From: Bryobacteraceae bacterium
Lineage (GTDB): Bacteria; Acidobacteriota; Terriglobia; Bryobacterales; Bryobacteraceae
Length of the DNA: 64,000 nt
Assembly (NCBI GenBank): GCA_023384675.1
Contig: JAHDVK010000008.1
Location: 62,001 to 126,000, forward strand
Direction of reading: 5' to 3'
How positions within the stretch are numbered: the first letter of the stretch is position 1; the number at the start of each line of letters is the position of its first letter. Position numbers and translations under genes: made by a program. This document shows positions 52,699-61,496 of this stretch, piece after piece. Below the pieces are notes generated by a model. It saw only the letters and a list, made by a program, of their open reading frames with translations. It searched no databases and had not been told where the DNA came from.

Positions 52699-54096
52699 CT
52701 ACCCCGGCAACTCCCGCAACTCAAATCCTATCGCCGCTTCCAGCGCCGCGCCCGCGCGGAGCAACGCGGCTTCGCCGAACGGCCTACCGATCAGTTGCAG
52801 GCCCACGGGCAGGCCCGCCTGCGTCCATCCGCAGGGAATCACGAGCGCAGGCAGCCCGAGCGCGTTGATGCCGCGCAGATTCCGCGTCGTGAGAATCCGC
52901 ACGTCGTGGGTTTCGCCGCTCACGTCCACAGTCTCGGCGCCGATGGGCGGGGCCGCGATGGGCGTGGCGGGGGTGAGGATGAAGTCGGCCTTCTTCAGCA
53001 ATTCGAGATGCACGCCGAGAATGCGCCTGCGCAGGCGCTGCGCCTGCAAGTAGTGTGTGGCCGGCAAGGTACGGCCGGTATCGAGCAGTTCCAGCATGCC
53101 CGCGCTGTAGTCCGCGCGCCGTTTGCGCATGTACGGTTCGTGGACGGCCGCCGCCTCACTCAACAAAGTGGTCTGCGCAACCACACTCAGTTGTTCGCCG
53201 TCCGGCAGCCGGCCCGACACGAAAACGGCGCCTTCCGCCTCGGCCTTTTGCGCCGCGCCGAGCACCAGCGCGCCCACTTCCGGGTCCACCTTGTCAAAGT
53301 AGTAATTCTGCGGCAGGACGAACTTCAGCCCGCTGAGGGAAGCGCCTTCGAGCGGATAGCGCTCGCGCGGCCGGTTGACCGAGGCGCTGTCGCGCGCGTC
53401 GTGACCGGTCATCGCTTCCAGCATCAGCGCGGCGTCTTCCACCGTTCGCGTCATCGGCCCCACGTGATCCAGGCTGAAGCCCAAGGGGAACACGCCGTAC
53501 TTGCTGACAAGTCCGAAGGTCGGCTTCAGGCCCACGATGCCGCAATAGGAAGCCGGCGCGCGGACCGAACCGCCCGTGTCGGTCCCCGTCGCCAACATCG
53601 TCATCCCGGTAGCCAGCGCGATGCCCGAGCCGCCGCTGGATCCGCCGGGGATGCGGTCCGGGTCCCAGGGGTTGCGCGCCGGGCCGTAGTGCGGGTTATT
53701 CGACGTGATACCGAAGGCGAATTCGTGGAGGTGGGATTTGCCGAGCATCACTGCGCCGGCCTCCCGCAGTCGCTCCACGACCGCAGCGTCGAAGTCGGGG
53801 ACGTAATCGGCAAAGACTTTCGAGCCGAAGGTGGTTCGCACACCGGCCGTGCAGAACAGATCCTTGTGGACAACGGGAATGCCGTGCAGAGGCCCGCGGT
53901 CGCGGCCCGCGCGCAACTCATCGCCGGCCTGGCGGGCGGCCGCGCGCGCCTGCTCGCCTGTCACGGTCATGAAGACGTTCAGGCGGGAACCGTTCTGATC
54001 AATGCGGCTGAGGTGCTCGTCCACCAGTTCCACGGCGGAGATGCGGCCCGCGCGCAGAGCCGCGCCCGCCTTGCGCACCGTCCAGGAGCTCTTCAC
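52699..54096 (-). CDS. amidase (GatA/AtzE-like)
   Basis: A 465-residue amidase-signature enzyme. VVHKDLFCTAGVRTTFGSKV includes the catalytic lysine, and GGSSGGSGIALATGM with TDTGGSVRAPASYCG supplies the two serines of the Ser-cisSer-Lys triad. It hydrolyses or transfers amides; the closest named types are AtzE and GatA. The GTG start at 54096 overlaps the stop of a 59-codon gene as GTGA. That gene is a likely GatC/AtzG-like partner. No GatB gene is present, so it is not the tRNA amidotransferase. Confidence 0.88.
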   Translation of the reverse strand: MKSSWTVRKAGAALRAGRISAVELVDEHLSRIDQNGSRLNVFMTVTGEQARAAARQAGDELRAGRDRGPLHGIPVVHKDLFCTAGVRTTFGSKVFADYVPDFDAAVVERLREAGAVMLGKSHLHEFAFGITSNNPHYGPARNPWDPDRIPGGSSGGSGIALATGMTMLATGTDTGGSVRAPASYCGIVGLKPTFGLVSKYGVFPLGFSLDHVGPMTRTVEDAALMLEAMTGHDARDSASVNRPRERYPLEGASLSGLKFVLPQNYYFDKVDPEVGALVLGAAQKAEAEGAVFVSGRLPDGEQLSVVAQTTLLSEAAAVHEPYMRKRRADYSAGMLELLDTGRTLPATHYLQAQRLRRRILGVHLELLKKADFILTPATPIAAPPIGAETVDVSGETHDVRILTTRNLRGINALGLPALVIPCGWTQAGLPVGLQLIGRPFGEAALLRAGAALEAAIGFELRELPG

Positions 54097-54272
54097 TCAG
54101 TGTCCCCTTGGGGCGCGAGTTGTTCGAGACGGAAGACTTCGATCGGCTCCTCCTTCCAATCGACCATCGCCATCATCAGCGTCATTTTCTGATCGAGCGC
54201 GGCCAGCCGTTCGGCCTGCGCATCGTTCAGTTCCACGCCGCGCACCGCCGCGGCAGCTTTCCAATCGGCCAT
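54093..54272 (-). CDS. small AtzG/GatC-like partner of the amidase
   Basis: A 59-residue protein from an ATG at 54272. The middle VRGVELNDAQAERLAALDQK and the end EEPIEVFRLEQ match the pattern of GatC- and AtzG-type subunits, which are 60-90 residues, wrap round an amidase and stabilise it. The stop overlaps the amidase GTG by two bases (GTGA), the tightest coupling in the neighbourhood. The acyl-CoA dehydrogenase gene starts only 15 bases away on the other strand. The identification is by pattern and position. Confidence 0.65.
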   Translation of the reverse strand: MADWKAAAAVRGVELNDAQAERLAALDQKMTLMMAMVDWKEEPIEVFRLEQLAPQGDTE

Positions 54273-54286
54273 GGTCTAATCATGGC

Positions 54287-55444
54287 ATGACCGAGTCCGC
54301 TTTCCTGCCCCTGACGCTGCTTTCCGGGGATGACCAACTGTTCCGCGACTCCGTCCGCCGCTTCGCCCGCGAACAGATCGCCCCGCATGTCCGCGCCATG
54401 GACGAGGCGGCGCAATTCCGCCCAGGCATTCTGCGGCAGTTCTTTGAATTGGGCCTGATGGGTATCGAAATTCCCGAGGAATATGGCGGACAGGGCGGCA
54501 CTTTCTTTCAATCGCTGCTCGCGATCGAGGAGATCGCCGCTGTGGACCCCGCCGCGGCCGTGATCGTGGATGTCCAGAACACGCTCGTCAATAACGCCGT
54601 GCTGCGCTGGGCCACGGAGGATCAGAAGCGCCGCTGGCTGCCCCGGCTTGCGCAGGACACCACCGCCGCGTTCGCCCTATCGGAAGCCAACGCCGGTTCG
54701 GACGCCTTCGCACTCGCCACGCGTGCCGTTCCCGACGGCGAGCGTTACCTGCTCACCGGCCGCAAGCTCTGGATCACGAACGCCGCCGAGGCCGGCCTGT
54801 TTCTGGTGCTCGCCAACATCAACCCGGAAGCGGGATACAAGGGCATCACGTGTTTCGTGATCGAGCGCGGCGCACCCGGCTTCACCGTGGGCAAGAAGGA
54901 AGACAAGCTCGGAATCCGCGCCTCCTCCACGTGCGAGCTGATCCTCGATCAAACGCCAGTTCCGGCCGCGGATATTCTGGGTGAACCCGGAAAAGGCTAC
55001 AAAATCGCCATCGAAGCCTTGAACGAAGGCCGCATCGGGATTGGCGCGCAGATGACTGGCCTGGCCGGCGCGGCGCTGCGACACGCGCTCGCCTACGTCA
55101 AGGAGCGCAAGCAGTTCGGCCAGCCGCTGAGCGCCTTTCAGGCCGTGCAGTTCGATCTCGCGCGGATGGCGACCGACCTTGAGACCGCGCGCCTGCTCGT
55201 GTTCAATGCCGCGCGGCTACGCGAGGTGGGACAGCCGTTCCTGAAGGAGGCCGCGATGGCCAAGTATTGGTCCTCGGAGATCGCTGAGACTGTCGCTTCG
55301 CGCGCCGTGGAGCTGTTCGGCGGTGTCGGTTTCACGAAGGACTACCCGGTGGAAAAGCTGTATCGCGACGCCAAAATCGGCCGCATCTACGAGGGCGCCA
55401 CGAATATGCAGCTAATGACCATCGCCAAGCAGTTACTGGCTTGA
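54287..55444 (+). CDS. acyl-CoA dehydrogenase
   Basis: A 385-residue FAD enzyme of fatty-acid or amino-acid breakdown. The signature segments AFALSEANAGSDAFAL, GEPGKGYKIAIEALNEGRI and YVKERKQFGQPLSAFQAVQ are present; the catalytic glutamate is in the RIYEGATNMQL segment near the C-terminus. The length is right for the family. The ATG at 54287 was chosen as the first that gives a sensible N-terminus. Its promoter must lie inside the oppositely directed small gene. The 3' end overlaps the patatin gene by 12 bases. Confidence 0.93.
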   Translation: MTESAFLPLTLLSGDDQLFRDSVRRFAREQIAPHVRAMDEAAQFRPGILRQFFELGLMGIEIPEEYGGQGGTFFQSLLAIEEIAAVDPAAAVIVDVQNTLVNNAVLRWATEDQKRRWLPRLAQDTTAAFALSEANAGSDAFALATRAVPDGERYLLTGRKLWITNAAEAGLFLVLANINPEAGYKGITCFVIERGAPGFTVGKKEDKLGIRASSTCELILDQTPVPAADILGEPGKGYKIAIEALNEGRIGIGAQMTGLAGAALRHALAYVKERKQFGQPLSAFQAVQFDLARMATDLETARLLVFNAARLREVGQPFLKEAAMAKYWSSEIAETVASRAVELFGGVGFTKDYPVEKLYRDAKIGRIYEGATNMQLMTIAKQLLA

Positions 55445-56230
55445 ACTCAGCCCGGCGAGCGCGGCCTCAATCGCCGGACGCGCCCTGCGCGCGTCCTCGC
55501 GGCCGAGAGCGACCCAGCGCTCGGAGGTCTCGCGCCGCCAGCGTGTGGTTTCGGCCAGCGGCCCAAGCGGCTGCGGATGCTCCACGACCACTGCCCGCAG
55601 CCCATTGGACTTGGGCTCATCCCACCGCGCCGCCGCGTGCAGCAGCGCGCGTCCCGCCAGCAGCCAGCCGGGCGTTTTGCGCGGCATGATGTTCACCCCG
55701 ATGGCCGCCTCCACGCCCAAATCCGCCGCCGCCCACAGCGGCAGCGAGGCCAGCAGGCCGCCATCCATGCACCAGCGGCCGTCCAGCCGGTATTGCGGAA
55801 GGATCAGCGGAACCCCGCATGAAGCCGCAAGATGCCGCCACGTGACCTCCGGCGTCGTAACCACGAAGGGTTTTAACCGCACTGTGTCCGTCAACACCAC
55901 ACCCATCGGCAACCGCGGCTGAAACCTCTCGAAATGCCCTCTCATGAAGGCTTCGAACGCTTCGCGGTCCACGCAGCCTGAGACTGGCGACCGTGGGAAG
56001 CGGAAACGGTGCACCGAGGCTTCGCGGAAGTCGAGCCATTGCGCCACCCATTCTTCGGGATCGCCGCCCGCGGCCACCGCCCAGCCGTTGATCGCGCCGA
56101 TCGACGCGCCGATCACGATATCGGGCTGGAAATACCGTGAGATCTCCGCCCACACGCCCGCCTGGTAGGCGCCAAACATGCCTCCGCCGCCGAGCACCAG
56201 CGCCGTGCGGTATCGCCGCGCACTTTCCAT
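55433..56230 (-). CDS. patatin-like phospholipase
   Basis: A 265-residue lipid hydrolase. GGGGMFGAYQAGVW forms the oxyanion hole, GASIG is the GxSxG motif with the nucleophilic serine, and MDGGLLASLP gives the DG(G) with the aspartate of the dyad. No signal peptide. Family role: cleaving acyl chains from phospholipids, sometimes a toxin or effector. Here it is a lone chromosomal gene, convergent with the acyl-CoA dehydrogenase. Confidence 0.9.
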   Translation of the reverse strand: MESARRYRTALVLGGGGMFGAYQAGVWAEISRYFQPDIVIGASIGAINGWAVAAGGDPEEWVAQWLDFREASVHRFRFPRSPVSGCVDREAFEAFMRGHFERFQPRLPMGVVLTDTVRLKPFVVTTPEVTWRHLAASCGVPLILPQYRLDGRWCMDGGLLASLPLWAAADLGVEAAIGVNIMPRKTPGWLLAGRALLHAAARWDEPKSNGLRAVVVEHPQPLGPLAETTRWRRETSERWVALGREDARRARPAIEAALAGLSSSQ

Positions 56231-56312
56231 GCTCCTATCGTAAACGCGCGATGAGCTGCAGGTTTCACTCGGCGAACCCCTACACTAATCGAGGCCTACG
56301 TAGGGCGGGCTT

Positions 56313-56813
56313 TCAGGCAGCCAGCGTGCGTCCGGCGGTGGCCTCCGCGCTCACCTCCACATCCGTGATGCCGATATACTTCAGCACCTGCCGCAGCCAC
56401 GGCTCCACAAATTGCCGCGCGGAATACTCGCCGCCCGCCGCAATGAAGACACGCGCCCGCATTCCCGGCTTCGCCTTGCGCCCGGCCCGCACCAGTTGAT
56501 CCACCCACGCCTTCAAACCCACCGGCGGCCCGAAATTATGGACGGGCGTCGCGATCACGATCTCTTCCGCCTGCTCCAGTTCGGCCCACAGGCGGTCCGA
56601 CAGCGCGAGCAGTTCGCGTTGCTCCGGCGTGCGCTGCTCCTCGGGTGTCCAGGCTGCGTCGATCCATTCGGCGGTCACGGGCGGGATAGCGTCGCGGCTT
56701 GTGTCGCGCCGCAGAACGGGGCCGCCCCATTCCTTCAAACGCTCGCCGGCTCGATGCCGGGACCAGGACTCGGCGCCGCGCGGACTCGCTTCGATGAACA
56801 GCAGGTGTCTCAT
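56313..56813 (-). CDS. FMN-dependent NAD(P)H quinone/azo-reductase-like
   Basis: A 166-residue flavodoxin-like protein. The ATG at 56813 has GAGGAG 6 bases upstream. LLFIEASPRGAESWS is the phosphate-binding loop, and IATPVHNFGPPVGLKAWVDQ contains the YNFG-like flavin loop (VHNFG). It resembles AzoR/NAD(P)H dehydrogenase (quinone). Short for the family (usually ~200 residues), because the C-terminal helix is reduced. Likely role: detoxification of quinones. Confidence 0.82.
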   Translation of the reverse strand: MRHLLFIEASPRGAESWSRHRAGERLKEWGGPVLRRDTSRDAIPPVTAEWIDAAWTPEEQRTPEQRELLALSDRLWAELEQAEEIVIATPVHNFGPPVGLKAWVDQLVRAGRKAKPGMRARVFIAAGGEYSARQFVEPWLRQVLKYIGITDVEVSAEATAGRTLAA

Positions 56814-56928
56814 TATTGCTCCTCGCCTCATTGTTTGTTTGAACAACTATCGTTTACGACATACAAGATGCGCGCCACTGGCCCGGGGATTCACCGGCGC
56901 AAACCCGTTAGAATGGCGGCAGTCAGCC

Positions 56929-57432
56929 ATGGCAGCCACACCCCACAACCTCGTTGCCCTTTACCCCGGCACGTTTGATCCGCTCACCTACGGCCACCTC
57001 GACCTCATCGAGCGCGGCGTGCGCGTGGTGGACCGGCTGATCGTGGCCGTGCTCCGCAACGAGCAAAAGAGCCCGCTCTTCTCCGTCGAAGAGCGCATGG
57101 AGATGCTCGCCGAAGCCACCCGCAAGTACGACAGCGTGGAAATCGAATGCTTCGACGGCCTGCTGGTGGACTTTGCCCGCCGCAAACAGGCCACCGTGAT
57201 CCTGCGCGGCATCCGCGCCATCTCCGACTATGAATACGAGTTGCAGATGGCGCTGATGAACCGGCGGCTCGCCCCGAGCATCGAAACCATGTTTATGATG
57301 GCAGGAGAGGCTTATTCGTTCATCAGTTCCCGGCTGGTGAAGGAGGTCTTCGGATTGGGTGGCGAAATCGCGGGCTTGGTGCCTCCCGGCGTGGAGGCGC
57401 GCCTGCGCCAGCGTCTGCCGCCCGGCCCGTGA
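56929..57432 (+). CDS. coaD: phosphopantetheine adenylyltransferase
   Basis: A 167-residue enzyme that transfers AMP to 4'-phosphopantetheine in coenzyme A synthesis. ALYPGTFDPLTYGHLDLIERG contains the T/HxGH nucleotide motif; LVDFARRKQATVILRGIRA and SSRLVKEVFGLGG are family blocks. The ATG at 56929 is preferred on length; a TAGAAT-like element (56909-56914) lies just before it. The next gene is 58 bases downstream on the same strand. The C-terminal tail is slightly extended. Confidence 0.94.
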   Translation: MAATPHNLVALYPGTFDPLTYGHLDLIERGVRVVDRLIVAVLRNEQKSPLFSVEERMEMLAEATRKYDSVEIECFDGLLVDFARRKQATVILRGIRAISDYEYELQMALMNRRLAPSIETMFMMAGEAYSFISSRLVKEVFGLGGEIAGLVPPGVEARLRQRLPPGP

Positions 57433-57490
57433 GGCCGTCTCTCGCAACCCGGACCGCCAACGACCGACACAAGAAAGAAAACGCCGAATC

Positions 57491-58681
57491 ATGCAAGCCA
57501 TCGCCTCTCTCGCCGACAGGATCTCCCTGATTAGCGTCTCCTCCACCGCCAAGGTCTCCGCCGAAGCCGAGCGCCTGCGCCGCGCGGGCATCGACGTCGT
57601 GGACTTCGGCGTGGGCGAGCCCGACTTCCCGACCCCGGACAACATCAAGCGCGCCGCCGTGGCCGCCCTCGACGCCAACTTCACCCGCTACACCGCCATG
57701 GCCGGCGTGCAGGAACTGCGCCAGGCCGTGTGCGAACGCCACAAGCTTGATTTCGGCACCAGTTATGTTCCCGCCGAATGCGTCGTCACCGTCGGCGGCA
57801 AGCATACGATATTCAATCTGACCCAGGCGCTGCTGAACGAAGGCGACGAGGTGATTATCCCCGTGCCTTATTGGGTCACGTACAAGGACGTAGTGAACTA
57901 TGCCGGCGGCAAGTGCGTGTTCGTCGAAACCGATGAGGCCGAAGGCTTCACGCTGCATGCTTCCGCGATCGAAAAAGCGCTCACCCCGAAGACCCGGCTG
58001 ATCATCATCAACTCGCCATCGAACCCGTCGGGCGGCCTGGTGGAACGTGAGGAATTCGAGAAGATCGCGCACCTGGCGAAAGCGCGCGGCGTCTGGCTGA
58101 TGACCGACGAATGCTATTACCGCTTTCTCTATGACAGCGAGCCCTGGTCCGCCGCCTCGATGGAAGGCATGAAGGACACCGTGATCGTCGCCGGTTCGCT
58201 GTCGAAGACCTACGCGATGACGGGCTGGCGCATCGGCTTCACGCTCGCGCCGGCGCCCGTCTGCAGCGGCATCATCAAGCTGCAGTCGCACTCCACGTCG
58301 AACCCTACATCGATCGCGCAGAAGGCGGCGATCGAAGCGTTGCTCGGCCCGCAGGACTCGGTGGACGCCATGCTCGGCGAATACCGCAAGCGGCGCGACT
58401 ACGTCGTTGGGCGCCTGCGCGCCATGCCCGGCGTCCAGTGCGCCGAGCCGCGCGGCGCCTTTTATGCCTACCCGAACATCGGGGCCGTGCTCGGCCGCGA
58501 TGGCCTGAAGACCCCGATGGAATTCGCCGAAAAGCTGCTCGAAAAGGCGTACGTGGCCGTGGTGCCCGGCGAGGCCTTCGGGACGGACGCCCATGTCCGC
58601 ATCACCTACGCGGCCTCGCTCGAGACGATCAAGAAAGGCCTCGATCGCTTCGAGGAGTTCGTCGCTCAGAGCCTTGCCTGA
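57491..58681 (+). CDS. aspartate/aromatic aminotransferase
   Basis: A 396-residue PLP enzyme of the class I aminotransferase type. The lysine that binds PLP is in SLSKTYAMTGWRIGF; VDFGVGEPDFPTP is the N-terminal signature, NSPSNPSGG the active-site loop, and RITYAASLETIKKGLDR the C-terminal block. Likely transaminates aspartate with 2-oxoglutarate; substrate range not certain. AAAGAAAACG precedes the start without a clear SD. The stop lies inside the start of the isomerase gene. Confidence 0.93.
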   Translation: MQAIASLADRISLISVSSTAKVSAEAERLRRAGIDVVDFGVGEPDFPTPDNIKRAAVAALDANFTRYTAMAGVQELRQAVCERHKLDFGTSYVPAECVVTVGGKHTIFNLTQALLNEGDEVIIPVPYWVTYKDVVNYAGGKCVFVETDEAEGFTLHASAIEKALTPKTRLIIINSPSNPSGGLVEREEFEKIAHLAKARGVWLMTDECYYRFLYDSEPWSAASMEGMKDTVIVAGSLSKTYAMTGWRIGFTLAPAPVCSGIIKLQSHSTSNPTSIAQKAAIEALLGPQDSVDAMLGEYRKRRDYVVGRLRAMPGVQCAEPRGAFYAYPNIGAVLGRDGLKTPMEFAEKLLEKAYVAVVPGEAFGTDAHVRITYAASLETIKKGLDRFEEFVAQSLA

Positions 58682-59510
58682 TCCACCGGTCCGCCTGAAT
58701 CCCAGCCTGCATGAGAAGGTGTGGGGCTCCCTGGAATTGGAGCCCTGGTTCCCTGCGCCGGCCGCGCCCGTAGGCGAGGTTTGGTACAGCTATAACCCGC
58801 CGCTGCCGCTGCTGCCGAAACTCATTTTCACGCGGGAGCGTCTCTCCATACAGGTGCACCCGGACGATGCTCAGGCCCGCGCGCGCGGTCTCGCCAACGG
58901 CAAGACCGAGATGTGGCATGTGCTGCGCGCCGAACCGGACGCCGTGATCGGCCTCGGTTTCCGCCGCGAACTCACCCGCCACGAGGTCCGCGACGCGGCG
59001 CGGTCAGGCGTGATCGAGGAGCTCATCGAATGGATCCCCGTGCGGGCGGGCGACACCGTTTTCGTGCCCGCGGGCACCGTGCACGCTATTGGCGCCGGCC
59101 TGACAATCTGCGAAATCCAGCAGAACTCCGACACTACGTACCGGCTTTACGACTACGGCCGTCCGCGCGAATTGCATCTCGAGGAAGCACTCGCTGTCGC
59201 CAGTCTCGGCCCGCCGGCACACCGGCCCCAACCCGCCGGGGATCTCAGAGGCGGGGATCTCAAACAGCTGATCAGTTGTCCCTACTTCACGGCCGACCTG
59301 CTGGCCGCCTCGCGCGAGGTGCTGCTCACCGGGCCGCGGCGCATGTTCCGGCTCCTGCTCGTCCTGGAAGGCCGGGGCGGCATCGCCGGCCAGCCTTACC
59401 GCCCAGGCGATTGCTGGCTCTTGCCGGAGACGGCGGGCGAGGTCCGCGTCGAACCCTTGGCGCCCTCCCGCTTTCTCCGCGCCGGACCACCGCTCCGGAG
59501 GGGCCGGTGA
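58674..59510 (+). CDS. manA: mannose-6-phosphate isomerase, class I
   Basis: A 278-residue enzyme interconverting mannose-6-phosphate and fructose-6-phosphate. QVHPDDAQAR with the metal histidine, EMWHVL and VFVPAGTVHAIGAGLTICEI (zinc-ligand block) are present. The TTG at 58674 overlaps the aminotransferase stop by 8 bases; it is the only start before the conserved N-terminus LNPSLHEKVWGS. This is the short ManA type, lacking the long helical insertion of enterobacterial enzymes. The stop overlaps the next gene as GTGA. Confidence 0.88.
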   Translation: MPDPPVRLNPSLHEKVWGSLELEPWFPAPAAPVGEVWYSYNPPLPLLPKLIFTRERLSIQVHPDDAQARARGLANGKTEMWHVLRAEPDAVIGLGFRRELTRHEVRDAARSGVIEELIEWIPVRAGDTVFVPAGTVHAIGAGLTICEIQQNSDTTYRLYDYGRPRELHLEEALAVASLGPPAHRPQPAGDLRGGDLKQLISCPYFTADLLAASREVLLTGPRRMFRLLLVLEGRGGIAGQPYRPGDCWLLPETAGEVRVEPLAPSRFLRAGPPLRRGR

Positions 59511-60736
59511 AGCGGTGGGGTCCCGCTGCCGCCTTTCTGCTGCTCGCCGGTTGTGCGTCCGCGCCTGACCGCGCCCCATCGCTCGGCGAGGCCTACGCCG
59601 GACCCGCCACGCTGCAAGTCCGTGAGGCCCTCGTCGCCGGCGCGGAGATGGCCGCCACTCTCAAACACGGCGACCGGTTGGAGATCATCGGCCGCCGCCG
59701 CCGTTTCCTCAGAGTGAGGACCGGCGAGGGCGCCGAAGGCTGGGTGGATTCCACCCAACTGCTTGGTGCGGCCGAGATGGAAGACCTCCGGGCGCTGGCC
59801 GCGCGGGCCGCCGCCGAGCCTTCCCAGGGCGCCGCCACCGTCTTCGACCTGCTGAACGTCCACACCGCGCCCAACCGGCAGGCCCCGAGTTTCTTCCAAA
59901 TGAAGCCGGGGATGCACGCCGCCGTGATCACGCATCAGCGCGCGCCGCGCGTCCCGTTCGGTCCGCCGACCTTCCTGACAGAGATCTTCCGGCCCGCACC
60001 GCCCCCCACCCCCAGGAAACCGAAAAAGCCCAAGCCCAAACCAGCGAACGAATTCCCGCCGCCAGGCCCGCCGCCCGCGGTGCCGGAAGATTGGTTGAGC
60101 ATCTCCGGCCGGCCGGATGGTCCATCGGCACCCGATGCGCCGCCCGCACCCGCGCCAACCGCGCCGCCGCTCGAATGGTGGACCCTCGTCCGCGCCGAAG
60201 ACGGCCGCACCGGTTGGGTGCTCACATCGCTGCTTTATCTCGACATCCCCGAGGAAGTGGCCCAATACGCCGAACGCGCGCGGATCACTTCGTATTACCC
60301 GCTGGGGCAGGTCACCGCGCGTTCCGGCGCGCAAAAGACGATCTGGCTCTGGACCACGCTCGCCACCCGCAACGTCGATCACCACTACGACAACCTGCGC
60401 GTCTTTACCTGGAGCGTCCGCCGCCAGCGCTACGAAACCGCCTACATCGAACGCAATATCAAAGGCTGGCTCCCGGTGGCGCTGCGGCGCGGCGACGCCG
60501 GCGTCACGGGATGGGAGGCGCTGATGGAAAACCGTGACGGACAACTGGAACGGATCACCTACCAGTGGGACGGCAACCGCGTACGCATTACGCAGCGCCA
60601 GCCAGGCGAAATTCCGCCACCCTGGTATTCGATGACCGAACCTGCCGCCGATGACGGTGATTCCGAGGTCCCGGACACTGGCGGCGGGCGGTTCGCCGAG
60701 CTCCTGCGCTCCCTGCGCGAGCGCTTCAGCCGCTGA
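59507..60736 (+). CDS. SH3-domain lipoprotein
   Basis: A 409-residue lipoprotein from the GTG at 59507, which overlaps the ManA stop (GTGA) and has GGAGGGG upstream. The leader ends in the lipobox LLLAGCASAP. Two bacterial SH3-type domains (LKHGDRLEIIGRRRRFLRVR with EGWVDSTQLL, and a second near DGRTGWVLTSLLYLD) are separated by a proline/lysine linker (PRKPKKPKPKPANEFPPPG). SH3b domains usually bind cell-wall peptides. The C-terminal domain (YQWDGNRVRITQRQ) is of unknown type. The end overlaps the convergent ABC gene by 11 bases. Confidence 0.82.
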   Translation: MKRWGPAAAFLLLAGCASAPDRAPSLGEAYAGPATLQVREALVAGAEMAATLKHGDRLEIIGRRRRFLRVRTGEGAEGWVDSTQLLGAAEMEDLRALAARAAAEPSQGAATVFDLLNVHTAPNRQAPSFFQMKPGMHAAVITHQRAPRVPFGPPTFLTEIFRPAPPPTPRKPKKPKPKPANEFPPPGPPPAVPEDWLSISGRPDGPSAPDAPPAPAPTAPPLEWWTLVRAEDGRTGWVLTSLLYLDIPEEVAQYAERARITSYYPLGQVTARSGAQKTIWLWTTLATRNVDHHYDNLRVFTWSVRRQRYETAYIERNIKGWLPVALRRGDAGVTGWEALMENRDGQLERITYQWDGNRVRITQRQPGEIPPPWYSMTEPAADDGDSEVPDTGGGRFAELLRSLRERFSR

Positions 60737-61496
60737 ATTCGACCCGGTCCATCGCCAGGAACTCGCGGACGTGCGGATGATCGCACTGCTCCATCTGGTC
60801 CACCGGGCCGAAGTAGATCACCCGGCTGTCATACAGGAACACCACGCGGTCGGCCACCTTGCGCATCAAGTCGAGGTCGTGCGTCACGACGACTGACGTC
60901 AGCTTGAGCTGGTGCTTGAGCCGCACCATCAGATTGCCGAGATCGTCGGACATGATCGGGTCCACCATCGTGGTCGGCTCGTCGTAAAGGATGCATTGCG
61001 GCTGCGCCGCCAGCGCGCGGGCGATCGCCACGGCGCGCCGGTAGCCCGTCGAGAGGTCGCTCGGATAGACGTCCTCGTAGTCGGCGAGGTCCACCATCTC
61101 CAGCAACCCGCGCATCACCTCCAGCTTGTTGGCGGCGTCGTAATCCTCGCGCAACTCCAATGAAAACATTATGTTTTCGCCCACCGTGAGCGAATCGAAC
61201 AGCGCGCCGGACTGGAACACCATCGTCACCTTGCGCCGCACCGCCCGCAGTTGCGCTTCCGTGAAGTCGGTGATGTCCTGATGCGCCACGATCACGCGGC
61301 CCCGGTCGGGCTTCAAAAATCCCATGATGTGCCCCAGCGACACGGACTTGCCTACGCCGGAGCGCCCGATGATCGACAGCGTCTCCCCCGGAGAAACATG
61401 AAAATTGCAGTCGACTAAAACGGGGGTGTCGAACGTCTTATAAACGTGCTGGAACTCGATGTAATGCGGATGCGGGTGAACCGGCGGCACGATCAT
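60726..61496 (-). CDS. mlaF: Mla-type ABC transporter ATP-binding protein
   Basis: A 256-residue ATPase. Walker A GRSGVGKS, Q-loop MVFQSGALFDSLTV, signature LSTGYRRAVAIARAL (usual form LSGGMRKR; here S-T-G-Y), Walker B CILYDEPTTMVDP and H-loop VVVTHDLDLM. FQSGALFDSLTVxEN is characteristic of the MlaF/MetN-like Mce-system ATPases that move phospholipids. No permease (MlaE), MCE protein (MlaD) or other Mla gene is in the window. Its ATG overlaps the mobA stop by 4 bases. Confidence 0.87.
   Translation of the reverse strand: MIVPPVHPHPHYIEFQHVYKTFDTPVLVDCNFHVSPGETLSIIGRSGVGKSVSLGHIMGFLKPDRGRVIVAHQDITDFTEAQLRAVRRKVTMVFQSGALFDSLTVGENIMFSLELREDYDAANKLEVMRGLLEMVDLADYEDVYPSDLSTGYRRAVAIARALAAQPQCILYDEPTTMVDPIMSDDLGNLMVRLKHQLKLTSVVVTHDLDLMRKVADRVVFLYDSRVIYFGPVDQMEQCDHPHVREFLAMDRVEFSG

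Noticed and set aside
54108-54290. 60-codon plus-strand frame before the acyl-CoA dehydrogenase
   Set aside because: The opposite strand has the better coupled 59-codon gene with the GTGA overlap, and this frame has no ribosome site or recognisable domain.
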